From DATEOR01 sp035698665 (lineage in GTDB: Bacteria; Actinomycetota; Thermoleophilia; Gaiellales; Gaiellaceae), in NCBI GenBank assembly GCA_035698665.1, contig DASSBN010000065.1, positions 1-27,291 on the forward strand: DNA of 27,291 nt, given 5' to 3'. The notes under the pieces were generated by a model, which did not search any database, had not been told where the DNA came from, and saw nothing but the letters and a program-made list of their open reading frames with translations. Both the position numbers and the translations under genes were made by a program. How positions within the stretch are numbered: the first letter of the stretch is position 1; the number at the start of each line of letters is the position of its first letter. This document shows, one piece after another, positions 1 to 7,180 of the stretch.

Positions 1-1
1 C

Positions 2-1039
2 TCGGAGAAGAACCGCATCAACAAGGTTCTCTCCAACGCCGAGATCCAGTCGATCATCACGGCGATCGGGACGAGCATCGGCGACGAGCTCGACCTCGAG
101 AAGCTTCGCTATCACCGAGTCATCGTCATGACCGATGCCGATGTGGACGGCTCCCACATCCGCACGCTCATCTTGACCTTCCTCTACCGGAACATGAAGG
201 AGCTCGTCGAAGGCGGGCACGTCTATATCGCCGTGCCGCCCCTGTACCGGGTCAAGGTGGGAAACCGCGAGCTCTACATCGAGAAGGAGTCCCAGTTCGA
301 GGATCTGCTCGTGCGCGAGCGGGTCAAGGACATCGAGGTCGCCGACCGCGACGGCCAGCCGCTCAAGTTCACCGAGGCCAAGTGGAGCAAGTTCTCGAAG
401 GCGCTCCACGAGTTCGATGGTTGGCTCGCGAAGGTCAACTCGGAGTTTCGCGACTACGCGTCGCCGGCAACGTTCGCGGTCGCGCACCGGTTTGTCGAGC
501 ACGCGATCGAGGACGTCGCCACGGCGCGCAAGGCGTTGCCGGAGCTGAACACGAACGGCTACGAGCTCGAGGAGGTCAAGGCGCGGGTCGACAACACCTT
601 CCGGCTCAAGGTGACCGAGCGCTCGACGAGCGCGGCGAACCACGTGGACGTGCCGGGTGAGCTCTTCGGCTCGCCGAGCTACGCGAGCCTGCGCAAGGCC
701 TACGAGAAGGCCGCCGAGGTCGTCGGCCTGCCTCCCTTCTCGATCACGCTGGGCAAGAAGGCTCGCCGCGCGGAGACGTTCGGCGAGCTCAAGTCGCAGA
801 CGCTCGAGCTCTCCAAGGAGGGAATTCAGGTGGCCCGCTTCAAGGGTCTCGGCGAGATGGATCCCGCCGAGCTCTGGGACACCACGATGGATCCGGCTCG
901 GCGGATGCTGATGCGCGTCGAGGTCGAGGACGCAGCCGAGGCCGACCGCATCTTCTCGATGCTGATGGGCGACCAGGTCGAGCCGCGGCGCGAGTTCATC
1001 GAGCAGAACGCCCAAGATGTGAGGTTCCTCGATGTCTGA
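2..1039 (+). CDS. gyrB: DNA gyrase subunit B, C-terminal part (5' end outside window)
   Basis: GyrB is the ATPase subunit of DNA gyrase, which introduces negative supercoils as an A2B2 complex. The reading frame is open from base 2, so the ATPase and transducer domains lie upstream of the window. The visible part begins in the TOPRIM domain (EKNRINKVLSNAEIQ) and holds the metal-binding motif VMTDADVDGSH around nt 128-157. The C-terminal core has FKGLGEMDPAELWDTTMDP and ends in VRFLDV, a typical GyrB ending. Between PPLYRVKVG and GIQVARFKGLGEM there are about 190 residues, where insert-free GyrBs such as the mycobacterial one have roughly 40. This looks like the TOPRIM insertion of E. coli-type GyrB. 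The stop overlaps the gyrA start by 8 bp, implying translational coupling. ParE is less likely because of the gyrA neighbour and the ending. Confidence 0.97.
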   Translation, partial: SEKNRINKVLSNAEIQSIITAIGTSIGDELDLEKLRYHRVIVMTDADVDGSHIRTLILTFLYRNMKELVEGGHVYIAVPPLYRVKVGNRELYIEKESQFEDLLVRERVKDIEVADRDGQPLKFTEAKWSKFSKALHEFDGWLAKVNSEFRDYASPATFAVAHRFVEHAIEDVATARKALPELNTNGYELEEVKARVDNTFRLKVTERSTSAANHVDVPGELFGSPSYASLRKAYEKAAEVVGLPPFSITLGKKARRAETFGELKSQTLELSKEGIQVARFKGLGEMDPAELWDTTMDPARRMLMRVEVEDAAEADRIFSMLMGDQVEPRREFIEQNAQDVRFLDV

Positions 1040-3590
1040 CCTCGAACGGCTCGGCGCGGGCCGCATCGAGGGCCGCGAGCTCGAGCAGGAGATGCGCTCG
1101 AGCTTCCTCGACTACGCGATGAGCGTCATCGTGGCGCGCGCTCTACCCGATGTGCGCGACGGCCTGAAGCCGGTGCACCGCCGCATCCTCTACGCCATGC
1201 AGGAGGGCGGCCTGCAGCCCAACCGCCCGCGCGTCAAGTCGGCGAGCGTCGTCGGCGACGTCATGAAGAACTACCACCCGCACGGCGACTCGGCGATCTA
1301 CGACACGCTCGTCCGCATGGCGCAGACGTTCTCGATGCGCTACCCGCTCGTCGACCCGCAGGGGAACTTCGGGAACATCGACGACTACCCCGCGGCCGCG
1401 ATGCGCTACACCGAGGCACGCCTGGCGCGGATCGCGACCGAGCTTCTGCGCGACATCGACGCCGACACCGTCGACTTCGCTCCGAACTACGACGAGCGCC
1501 GCCGCGAGCCGACGGTTCTCCCGTCCCGCTTCCCGAACCTGCTCGTCAACGGCGCAGCCGGCATCGCGGTCGGGATGGCGACGAACATTCCGCCGCACAA
1601 CCTCGCCGAGGTGATCGACGGCGTGGTCGCGATGATCGACGACCCGGACCTGAGCGTCGAGCGGCTCGCCAAGCACGTCAAGGGCCCCGATTTCCCGACG
1701 GGTGGGATCATCCTCGGGCGCGAGGGCATCCGCGAGGCCTACCGCTCCGGACGCGGCCGCATCGTCATGCGCGCGCGCGCTCACATCGAAGAGCTGCGGG
1801 GCGGCAAGTCCGCGATCATCGTCACGGAGCTGCCGTACGGGGTGAAGAAGGGCGGCGATGCGGGCGTCATCAAGAAGGTCGCCGAGCTTGCGAACGACAA
1901 GGTGCTGCCGGAGATCTCCGACCTGGCCGATCACTCGGACAAGTCGGGAATGCGGATCCAGATCGAGCTCAAGCGCGAGGCGATCCCGCAGGTCGTCCTC
2001 AACAAGCTCTACAAGCACACCTCGCTCCAGTCCACCTTCGGCTACAACGCCGTCGCCCTCGTCGACGGAGTGCCGCGGACGCTCTCACTGCTCGAGCTCG
2101 TTCGGCACTATCTCGACTTCCAGCGAGTGGTCGTCACGCGGCGCTCGAAGTTCGAGCTGCGCAAGGCGGAAGAGCGCGCCCACATCCTCGAGGGCTATCT
2201 CACCGCGCTCGACAACCTGGACGCGGTCATCGCACTCATCCGCGCTTCGGCCGATCCGGACGAGGCCCGCGCCGGCCTGATGGAGACCTTCGAGCTCACC
2301 GAGATTCAGGCGCAGGCGATCCTCGACCTGAGGCTCCAGCGCCTCACCGGGCTCGAGCGCAAGCGGATCGAGGACGAGTACGCCGATCTGCAGGAGCGCA
2401 TCGCCGAGCTCCGCGGGATTCTCTCGGACGAGGCGAAGATCGACGCGCTCATCCGCGAGGAGCTCGTCGAGATCAAGGGCATGTACGGCAAGGGGGACGA
2501 CCGGCGGACCGAGATCGTGGCCGCCGAGGGCGACCTGGAGCTCGAGGACCTCATCGCCGAGGAGGACATGGTCATCGCGATCACGCGCTCCGGCTACGTC
2601 AAGCGCCTGCCGGTGACGACCTACCGGGAGCAACGGCGCGGCGGCATCGGGGTCATGGGCATGGAGCTCAAGGACGAGGACTACATCGAGCACCTCGTCG
2701 TCGCCTCGACGCACGACTACCTGCTCTTCTTCACCTCGGTCGGAAAGGTCTACCGGCTGAAGGTGCACGAGCTCCCGCTCGGAAGCCGTCAGTCGAAGGG
2801 CCGCGCGCTGGTGAACCTGCTGCCGCTGGCGCAGGGCGAGAGTGTCCGCACCCTCATCGCCACCCGCGACTTCGGTGAGGCCGAGTTCCTCGTGCTCGCG
2901 ACGAAGAACGGCGTCGTCAAGAAGACGCGCTTCGCCGAGTACAACACGAACCTGAAGGCCGACGGCATCATTGCGATCAAGCTGCGCGACAAGGATGAGC
3001 TCGTCGCCGTGCTGCACTCCTCGGGGGAGGACGACATCCTGATGGTCTCGCGCAAAGGCCAGGCGATTCGCTTCCCCGAGAGCGGCGCGCGGCCGATGGG
3101 CCGAGCCACCGAGGGAGTGCGCGGAATGAGCCTTCGTGAGGGCGACGAGGTGATCGCAGCCAGTCTCGCTGAGAACGAGGCCGACGTCCTTGTCGTCACG
3201 CGCAACGGGTTCGGGAAGCGGACGCCGATCCGGGACTACCCGGTCAAGGGCCGCGGGGGTCTGGGCGTCCAGACGGTCAAGCTGACCGAGGCCCGCGGCG
3301 AGCTTGCCGGCGCGCTCGTCGTTCGCGACGGCTACCAGATCATGCTCATGTCGACCGGCGGCACGGTCATCAAGGTCCCGGTCGAGGAGGTCAAGCGCCT
3401 GGGGCGCTCGACGCAGGGCGTGATCGTCATGCGCATGCGAGAGGGCGAGGAGGTCTCGACGCTGGCTCCGGTGATCGAGCAGGCCGAGGTGCCATCCTCC
3501 ACCGGAACGGACGCGGCCGAGGCGGTCGAAGAGGTCGGCGAGGAGCCGATCGAGGACGCGCCCGAGCCACCGGCAGACGCCTCCGAATAG
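1032..3590 (+). CDS. gyrA: DNA gyrase subunit A
   Basis: GyrA is the DNA-cleaving and strand-passing subunit of gyrase (852 aa, usual length). Seen in order: the breakage-reunion domain with catalytic Tyr126 (AAAMRYTEAR), the quinolone-determining region YHPHGDSAIYD with Ser87 and Asp91 (the susceptible-type residues at E. coli positions 83 and 87), a coiled-coil region around residues 390-490, and the C-terminal beta-pinwheel. The GyrA box is at residues 534-540 and reads QRRGGIG, where E. coli has QRRGGKG. The last ~35 residues form a Glu/Asp/Pro-rich acidic tail, a feature that in other gyrases modulates DNA wrapping. The ATG at 1032 lies inside the gyrB end and gives the conserved N-terminus. 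The GyrA box and gyrB linkage favour GyrA over ParC. Confidence 0.97.
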   Translation: MSDLERLGAGRIEGRELEQEMRSSFLDYAMSVIVARALPDVRDGLKPVHRRILYAMQEGGLQPNRPRVKSASVVGDVMKNYHPHGDSAIYDTLVRMAQTFSMRYPLVDPQGNFGNIDDYPAAAMRYTEARLARIATELLRDIDADTVDFAPNYDERRREPTVLPSRFPNLLVNGAAGIAVGMATNIPPHNLAEVIDGVVAMIDDPDLSVERLAKHVKGPDFPTGGIILGREGIREAYRSGRGRIVMRARAHIEELRGGKSAIIVTELPYGVKKGGDAGVIKKVAELANDKVLPEISDLADHSDKSGMRIQIELKREAIPQVVLNKLYKHTSLQSTFGYNAVALVDGVPRTLSLLELVRHYLDFQRVVVTRRSKFELRKAEERAHILEGYLTALDNLDAVIALIRASADPDEARAGLMETFELTEIQAQAILDLRLQRLTGLERKRIEDEYADLQERIAELRGILSDEAKIDALIREELVEIKGMYGKGDDRRTEIVAAEGDLELEDLIAEEDMVIAITRSGYVKRLPVTTYREQRRGGIGVMGMELKDEDYIEHLVVASTHDYLLFFTSVGKVYRLKVHELPLGSRQSKGRALVNLLPLAQGESVRTLIATRDFGEAEFLVLATKNGVVKKTRFAEYNTNLKADGIIAIKLRDKDELVAVLHSSGEDDILMVSRKGQAIRFPESGARPMGRATEGVRGMSLREGDEVIAASLAENEADVLVVTRNGFGKRTPIRDYPVKGRGGLGVQTVKLTEARGELAGALVVRDGYQIMLMSTGGTVIKVPVEEVKRLGRSTQGVIVMRMREGEEVSTLAPVIEQAEVPSSTGTDAAEAVEEVGEEPIEDAPEPPADASE

Positions 3591-3630
3591 GGCCGCTCCC
3601 CTTTTTCGGGAGATTTCGGCAGATTCGACC

Positions 3631-3659
3631 TTCACAAAGCTGCGGGAGGGTGGTAGCTT
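3631..3659 (+). promoter_or_regulatory. Predicted sigma-70-type promoter of the MerR-type gene
   Basis: A -35-like TTCACA at 3631-3636 is followed, after a 17-bp spacer, by TAGCTT (TAnnnT) at 3654-3659. The predicted start near 3666 leaves a leader of about 34 nt before the ATG at 3700. A 7-bp inverted repeat, GGGAGGG (3644-3650) and CCCTCCC (3673-3679), brackets the -10 box and could be an operator or a leader hairpin. The rest of the 109-bp gap after gyrA holds only a weak 5-bp stem. Confidence 0.5.
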
Positions 3660-3699
3660 CCCCCTGAGTCGTCCCTCCCGATTCGAAAAGAGTGTTTCC

Positions 3700-4011
3700 A
3701 TGGCGGTTCCTAGGCACGTTGACCTGCTTGAACCGATAAACCTGTCCGAGCATCTCGAGAAGGTCGAGCTCTATCTCGGCCAGGTATGCCAGGTAGCGGG
3801 TATCTCGAAGATGCAGCTCGACTACTGGACGAACAAGGCTCAGATCCCGACGAAGGGCAAGAAACAGCGCATCTACGACATGGATGCGCTCGAGACGGTG
3901 ATGCTCATCAAGCAGGGGAAGGACAAGGGCCTCAACCTCTCGACGGCGATCGAGGCGGCCTCGAAGTTCAAGGAAGAGCGCTCGCCCCGCCGCGTGCTGG
4001 CGGAGGTCTAG
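3700..4011 (+). CDS. Small MerR-superfamily DNA-binding protein
   Basis: A 103-aa protein with one recognisable domain. Residues about 25-90 match the MerR-type winged helix-turn-helix: helix-turn-helix YLGQVCQVAGISKMQLDYW, then a basic wing (KGKKQRIYDMDALETV), then the helix with GLNLSTAIEAA. There is no room for the dimerisation coiled coil and ligand-binding domain of full MerR regulators, so it resembles stand-alone MerR-type domains such as BldC. It probably binds DNA as a small transcription factor; the targets are unknown. It has its own predicted promoter and lies after gyrA on the same strand. Its TAG stop interlocks with the stop of the convergent galT-like gene through CTAG at 4008-4011. 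Alternatives such as an excisionase-like protein share this fold but have no phage context here. Confidence 0.75.
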   Translation: MAVPRHVDLLEPINLSEHLEKVELYLGQVCQVAGISKMQLDYWTNKAQIPTKGKKQRIYDMDALETVMLIKQGKDKGLNLSTAIEAASKFKEERSPRRVLAEV

Positions 4012-4970
4012 GCCTCGCGCAGGACGCCGGCGGCCGACTCGGGCGCCAGCGTGTTCACGAAATAGCCCGCGCCGAGCTCGAGGCCGGCGAGGACGGAGAG
4101 CCGAGGCACGACCTCCAGGTGCCAGTGTCCGGAGGCGTGCAGCCACGCGTTCAGCGGCACGGCACCTTCGGCGACGCGGAGCCGGCGGATTCCCTCGGCG
4201 AGGAGGCGGAGCGCAGCGGCGAGCTTCGGCCCCTCGAAGGGGTCGTGGGAGCATTCCCGCGGGACGACGAGCATCTCGTAGGGCTGGCGTCCCGCGAAAG
4301 GACAGAGCAGGAGGAGCCCGTCGCGCTCGTCGACGATGCGGATCCGCTGCTCGATCTCCTCGGCAAGGACCCGGCAAAGGACGCAGCCGCCCTCGGCCTC
4401 CTGCGCGGCGCGTTCCTGCGCGACGAGCGGAGGTTCCTCTTCGAGCCAGAAGAGCTGCGAGTGGCTGTGGGCGAGGCTCGCGCCTGCCGCACGCCCTTCG
4501 TTCACGAGCGCCTGGACGTAGGGGAAGCCCTGCTCCTTCGCGGTCGCGGCGCGGTTCTGCCAGGCCTCCGCGACCTGCTCGACCTCGCGCCCGGTGAGGT
4601 CGGCGAACGTGCGAACGTGGCGCGGCGAGTGGACGACGACCTCTTGCCTGCCCCGCGCCGCGCGCCGCGCGAACAGGCCGCCTTTGTCGCCCTCGTCCGA
4701 CCAGGGCCCGAAGGCCGGGAACTTGTTCGGAACGACGCGCACCCACCACCCCGGCGCGTCGGCCGCCCGGCCTGGCGGGCCGATGGCAAAGGACTCCGGC
4801 GGCGTCGCCGACTCGCGGCCCGCGCAGAACGGGCAGCCGCTGACGTCGTCCGCCCGCTCGGCCTCCTCGACCCGCCCCGCGCCCGGTCGATGCGCTCGTG
4901 CCGGCGCGATCACGACCCAGCGGCCTGAGACCGGGTCTCGGCGAAGCTCCGGAGGGGTCTCGGCGTTCAG
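4008..4970 (-). CDS. galT: GalT-like nucleotidyltransferase (galactose-1-phosphate uridylyltransferase family), probable CTG start
   Basis: A HIT-superfamily hexose-1-phosphate nucleotidyltransferase; GalT exchanges UMP between UDP-glucose and galactose-1-phosphate. Numbered from a GTG at 4913, Cys27-x2-Cys30 (CPFC) and Cys177-x2-Cys180 look like zinc sites, the active-site motif is HSHSQ at 149-153, and GHWHLEVVPR (262-271) is the second HIT-like motif. Classical GalT has HPHxQ, so a related sugar-nucleotide phosphorylase or transferase is possible. The family N-terminus, here ELRRDPVSGRWVVIAPAR, is encoded upstream of that GTG in the same frame. The only plausible start codon covering it is CTG at 4970-4968, which overlaps the slipin stop as CTGA; this gives 320 aa. 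It is the last gene of nfeD-slipin-galT, an uncommon partner for that pair. Start confidence is moderate, family confidence high. Confidence 0.8.
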   Translation of the reverse strand: MNAETPPELRRDPVSGRWVVIAPARAHRPGAGRVEEAERADDVSGCPFCAGRESATPPESFAIGPPGRAADAPGWWVRVVPNKFPAFGPWSDEGDKGGLFARRAARGRQEVVVHSPRHVRTFADLTGREVEQVAEAWQNRAATAKEQGFPYVQALVNEGRAAGASLAHSHSQLFWLEEEPPLVAQERAAQEAEGGCVLCRVLAEEIEQRIRIVDERDGLLLLCPFAGRQPYEMLVVPRECSHDPFEGPKLAAALRLLAEGIRRLRVAEGAVPLNAWLHASGHWHLEVVPRLSVLAGLELGAGYFVNTLAPESAAGVLREA

Positions 4971-5737
4971 CTGGACTTGTCGTTCCCGCCGCCGAGGAAC
5001 GGCTTGAAGAGCTCGAGCGGGATCGGAAGGATCAGGTTGGAGGTCCGCTCGGAGGACATCTCGAGCATCGTCTGCAGGAAGCGGAGCTGGATCGTAATCG
5101 GGTTCTCGCTCATGACGTTGGCCGCGTCCTTGAGCCGCTCGGAGGCCTGGAACTCACCTTCGGCGGCGATCACCTTGGCGCGGCGCTCGCGCTCGGCCTC
5201 GGCCTGACGCGCCATCGCGCGCTGCATCCCGGTCGGGATCTCGACGTCCTTGACCTCGACGATAGAGACCTTGATGCCCCACGGCGAGGTGGCCTCGTCG
5301 ATGATCTCCTGCAGGATCGCGTTGATCTTGTCCCGCTCGGAGAGGAGCTCGTCGAGGACGTGCTGGCCGAGCACGCTCCGGAGCGTGGTCTGCGAGATCT
5401 GCGAGGTCGCGACCATGAAGTTCTCGACCTGCACGATCGCCTTCTCGGGGTCGATGATCCTGAAGTAGGCGACCGCGTTCACGCGGACGGGCACGTTGTC
5501 CTTCGTGATCACTTCCTGCGGCGGGATGTTCAGCGTCACCGTCCGCAGGTCGACGCGGACCATCTTGTCGACGACCGGGATGAGGAGGAAGAGACCCGGG
5601 CCCTTGGGCGGCGAGTGCAGTCGGCCGAGCCGGAAGATCACGCCCCGCTCGTACTCCCGCGTGATCCGGATCGCGGACGAGAGCAGGAAGAGCAGGATGA
5701 CGACGACTGCTGCGATTGCGATGAGCGCCGCGACCAT
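4967..5737 (-). CDS. Slipin / stomatin-like SPFH-domain membrane protein
   Basis: A 256-aa SPFH (prohibitin/stomatin) family protein. Residues 3-22 form a hydrophobic N-terminal membrane segment. The SPFH domain runs about 23-190, with the typical YERGVIFRLGRL, GPGLFLLIPVVD and TVTLNIPPQEVITKDNV stretches. A charged helix (AEAERERRAKVIAAEGEFQAS) follows, which in this family drives oligomer formation at the inner membrane. The gene starts 30 bp after nfeD with a purine-rich ribosome site (AAAGGGAG), so the two form the widely conserved nfeD-slipin operon; slipins are known partners and substrates of NfeD-type proteases. The protein likely scaffolds membrane microdomains. Its stop overlaps the proposed CTG start of the galT-like gene. 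FtsH-linked HflK/C are less likely because of the nfeD neighbour. Confidence 0.93.
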   Translation of the reverse strand: MVAALIAIAAVVVILLFLLSSAIRITREYERGVIFRLGRLHSPPKGPGLFLLIPVVDKMVRVDLRTVTLNIPPQEVITKDNVPVRVNAVAYFRIIDPEKAIVQVENFMVATSQISQTTLRSVLGQHVLDELLSERDKINAILQEIIDEATSPWGIKVSIVEVKDVEIPTGMQRAMARQAEAERERRAKVIAAEGEFQASERLKDAANVMSENPITIQLRFLQTMLEMSSERTSNLILPIPLELFKPFLGGGNDKSS

Positions 5738-5767
5738 TGGGCTCCCTTTCCTCGGGGGCTTCCTATC

Positions 5768-7087
5768 CTATGCCGTGAGGGGCACAGGAGCCTCGGCGCG
5801 GCGGACGTGGATCACAAGGCCTTCGTCGAGGCTCTCGACGATGACTTCCTCGCCGACGCCGATCGGCTCGTCGTCGGAGCGTGCCTGCCAGAGCTCGCCG
5901 CGGACGAAGACGAGCCCCGCCGGGTCGAGCGCCCTGCGGACGACGCCGACCTGGCCTACGAGCTCCTCCTGCCCGGTCACAGGCCGCCGCCGCCGGGACT
6001 GGAGGATCTTCGTGAGCGCGAACATGAAGAGGAGGACGAACGTGCCGGCGATGGCGAGCGCGACCCAGATGGAGACCTGGTAACCGGGACCTGCCGGGTC
6101 GAAGAGCATCAGTGAGCCGATGACGAAGCAGGCAGCGCCGGCGAGGGCCAGCGCGCCGTGGCTCATCACGAATGGCTCCGCTGCGAAGAAGGCCGCCGCG
6201 AGCAGGATGAGCAAGACGCCAGCGGCGCTGACCGGCAGCACCTGCAGCCCGTAGAAGGCGACGATGAGCGAGATCGCTCCGAAGGTGCCCGGGAAGATGA
6301 GCCCGGGGTTGAAGAGCTCCACCGTGATGCCGAGCGCTCCCAGCGACAGGAGCAGCACGATGATGTTGGGGTCGATGAGCGTGTCGAGGACCCGTTTCCA
6401 GAGCGACATGTGGATCGTGGTGACCTCGGCGCCGGCGGTGTGGAGCACCAGGCCCTTCGGCTGCGTCTTCATGCCGTCGATGTCGTTCAGCAACGTTGGA
6501 AGGTCGGGCGAGACCACGTCGACGACGTTTTGGTCGAGCGCCTCCTCGGCCGTCAGGTTCGAGGCCTGCCGCACCGCCTGCTCGGCCCAGTCGGCGTTAC
6601 GGCCGTGCGTCTCGGCGAGCCCGCGGATGTAGGCAGCCGCGTCGTTGATCACCTTCCGGCGAAGGTCGCTCGGGATGTTGCCGCCGCTCGTCGAGATCGG
6701 GGTCGAGGAGCCGATGTTCGTGTTGGGCGCCATCGCGGCGACGTCGGCCGCCATCGTGATGAACACTCCGGCGGAGGCGGCCCGCGAGCCCTGGGGATAG
6801 ACGTAGACGACAACCGGCACGGTCGACTCGAGCTCCTTCTTGATGATGTCGCGCATGGCGGAGTCGAGCCCGCCCGGCGTGTCCATGAGGATGACCACGG
6901 CGTCGTACCCGTCCTTCTCGCCCTGGTCGATTGCGCTCGTGAGGTAGTCCGCCGTGACGGGGTTCACGTCGTTCTCGAACTCGACGGCGAGGACGCGTGG
7001 CGGCTCGGCTGCGAGTGCCGTCCCCGTCAGCACCAGGGCGGCCGCGAGGGCGCAGAGAAGCGCCGAAAAACCCCGCAGGAGCAGCAT
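5768..7087 (-). CDS. NfeD-type membrane-bound serine protease
   Basis: A 439-aa long-form NfeD. Residues 1-27 look like a signal peptide (hydrophobic LLCALAAALVLTGTALAA). A ClpP/SppA-like protease domain follows (~30-225) with MDTPGGLDSAMRD, a candidate nucleophile Ser105 in RAASAGVFI and a candidate Lys145 in RRKVINDAAAYIR, matching the Ser-Lys dyad of this family. Four or five membrane segments lie between about 240 and 362, and an OB-fold NfeD domain at about 370-432 ends the protein. It should cleave membrane-associated substrates, with slipin as partner. The frame stays open further upstream, but the ATG at 7087 is chosen because it is followed directly by the signal peptide and because longer versions would run into the divergent amidase gene. 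No Shine-Dalgarno sequence is visible. Confidence 0.92.
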   Translation of the reverse strand: MLLLRGFSALLCALAAALVLTGTALAAEPPRVLAVEFENDVNPVTADYLTSAIDQGEKDGYDAVVILMDTPGGLDSAMRDIIKKELESTVPVVVYVYPQGSRAASAGVFITMAADVAAMAPNTNIGSSTPISTSGGNIPSDLRRKVINDAAAYIRGLAETHGRNADWAEQAVRQASNLTAEEALDQNVVDVVSPDLPTLLNDIDGMKTQPKGLVLHTAGAEVTTIHMSLWKRVLDTLIDPNIIVLLLSLGALGITVELFNPGLIFPGTFGAISLIVAFYGLQVLPVSAAGVLLILLAAAFFAAEPFVMSHGALALAGAACFVIGSLMLFDPAGPGYQVSIWVALAIAGTFVLLFMFALTKILQSRRRRPVTGQEELVGQVGVVRRALDPAGLVFVRGELWQARSDDEPIGVGEEVIVESLDEGLVIHVRRAEAPVPLTA

Positions 7088-7101
7088 CTTCGAGTGTAAG
7101 A

Positions 7102-7110
7102 ATTCTATCA
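7102..7110 (-). promoter_or_regulatory. Extended -10 promoter of the nfeD-slipin-galT operon
   Basis: Read on the minus strand, TGATAGAAT matches the extended -10 pattern TGnTAnnnT. Transcription would start near 7095, about 7 nt before the nfeD ATG, giving a very short leader. A TTGACC lies just upstream at 7117-7112 but at the wrong spacing for this -10. A second TAnnnT (TACACT, 7098-7093) lies closer to the ATG. Confidence 0.4.
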
Positions 7111-7134
7111 GGGTCAAGCTTTCGCTCTTGAGCG

Positions 7135-7167
7135 CCGAGAAGGCCTTTGTTTGCCTTCCGAGAAGGC
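7135..7167. repeat. Operator-like repeat cluster between nfeD and the amidase gene
   Basis: The 10-mer CCGAGAAGGC occurs exactly at 7135-7144 and 7158-7167, a 23-bp period. The second copy is also half of a perfect palindrome, GCCTTC-CGA-GAAGGC (7153-7167), so AAGGC/GCCTT half-sites occur three times within 28 bp. The cluster lies in the 93-bp divergent gap, within 55 bp of the nfeD start and just before the amidase ATG. It could be a regulator-binding site or, in RNA, a hairpin ahead of the amidase start. Nothing else is recognisable in the gap beyond the nfeD -10. Confidence 0.4.
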
Positions 7168-7180
7168 AGCTGTATCGCAA

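Noticed and set aside
3591..3612. Intrinsic terminator after gyrA
   Set aside because: The stem is only 5 bp (CTCCC/GGGAG) and the T run lies in the loop rather than after the stem.
2085..3701. A 538-codon open frame on the minus strand, antisense to gyrA
   Set aside because: No motifs, Leu/Asp/Arg/Val-rich shadow of the gyrA frame.
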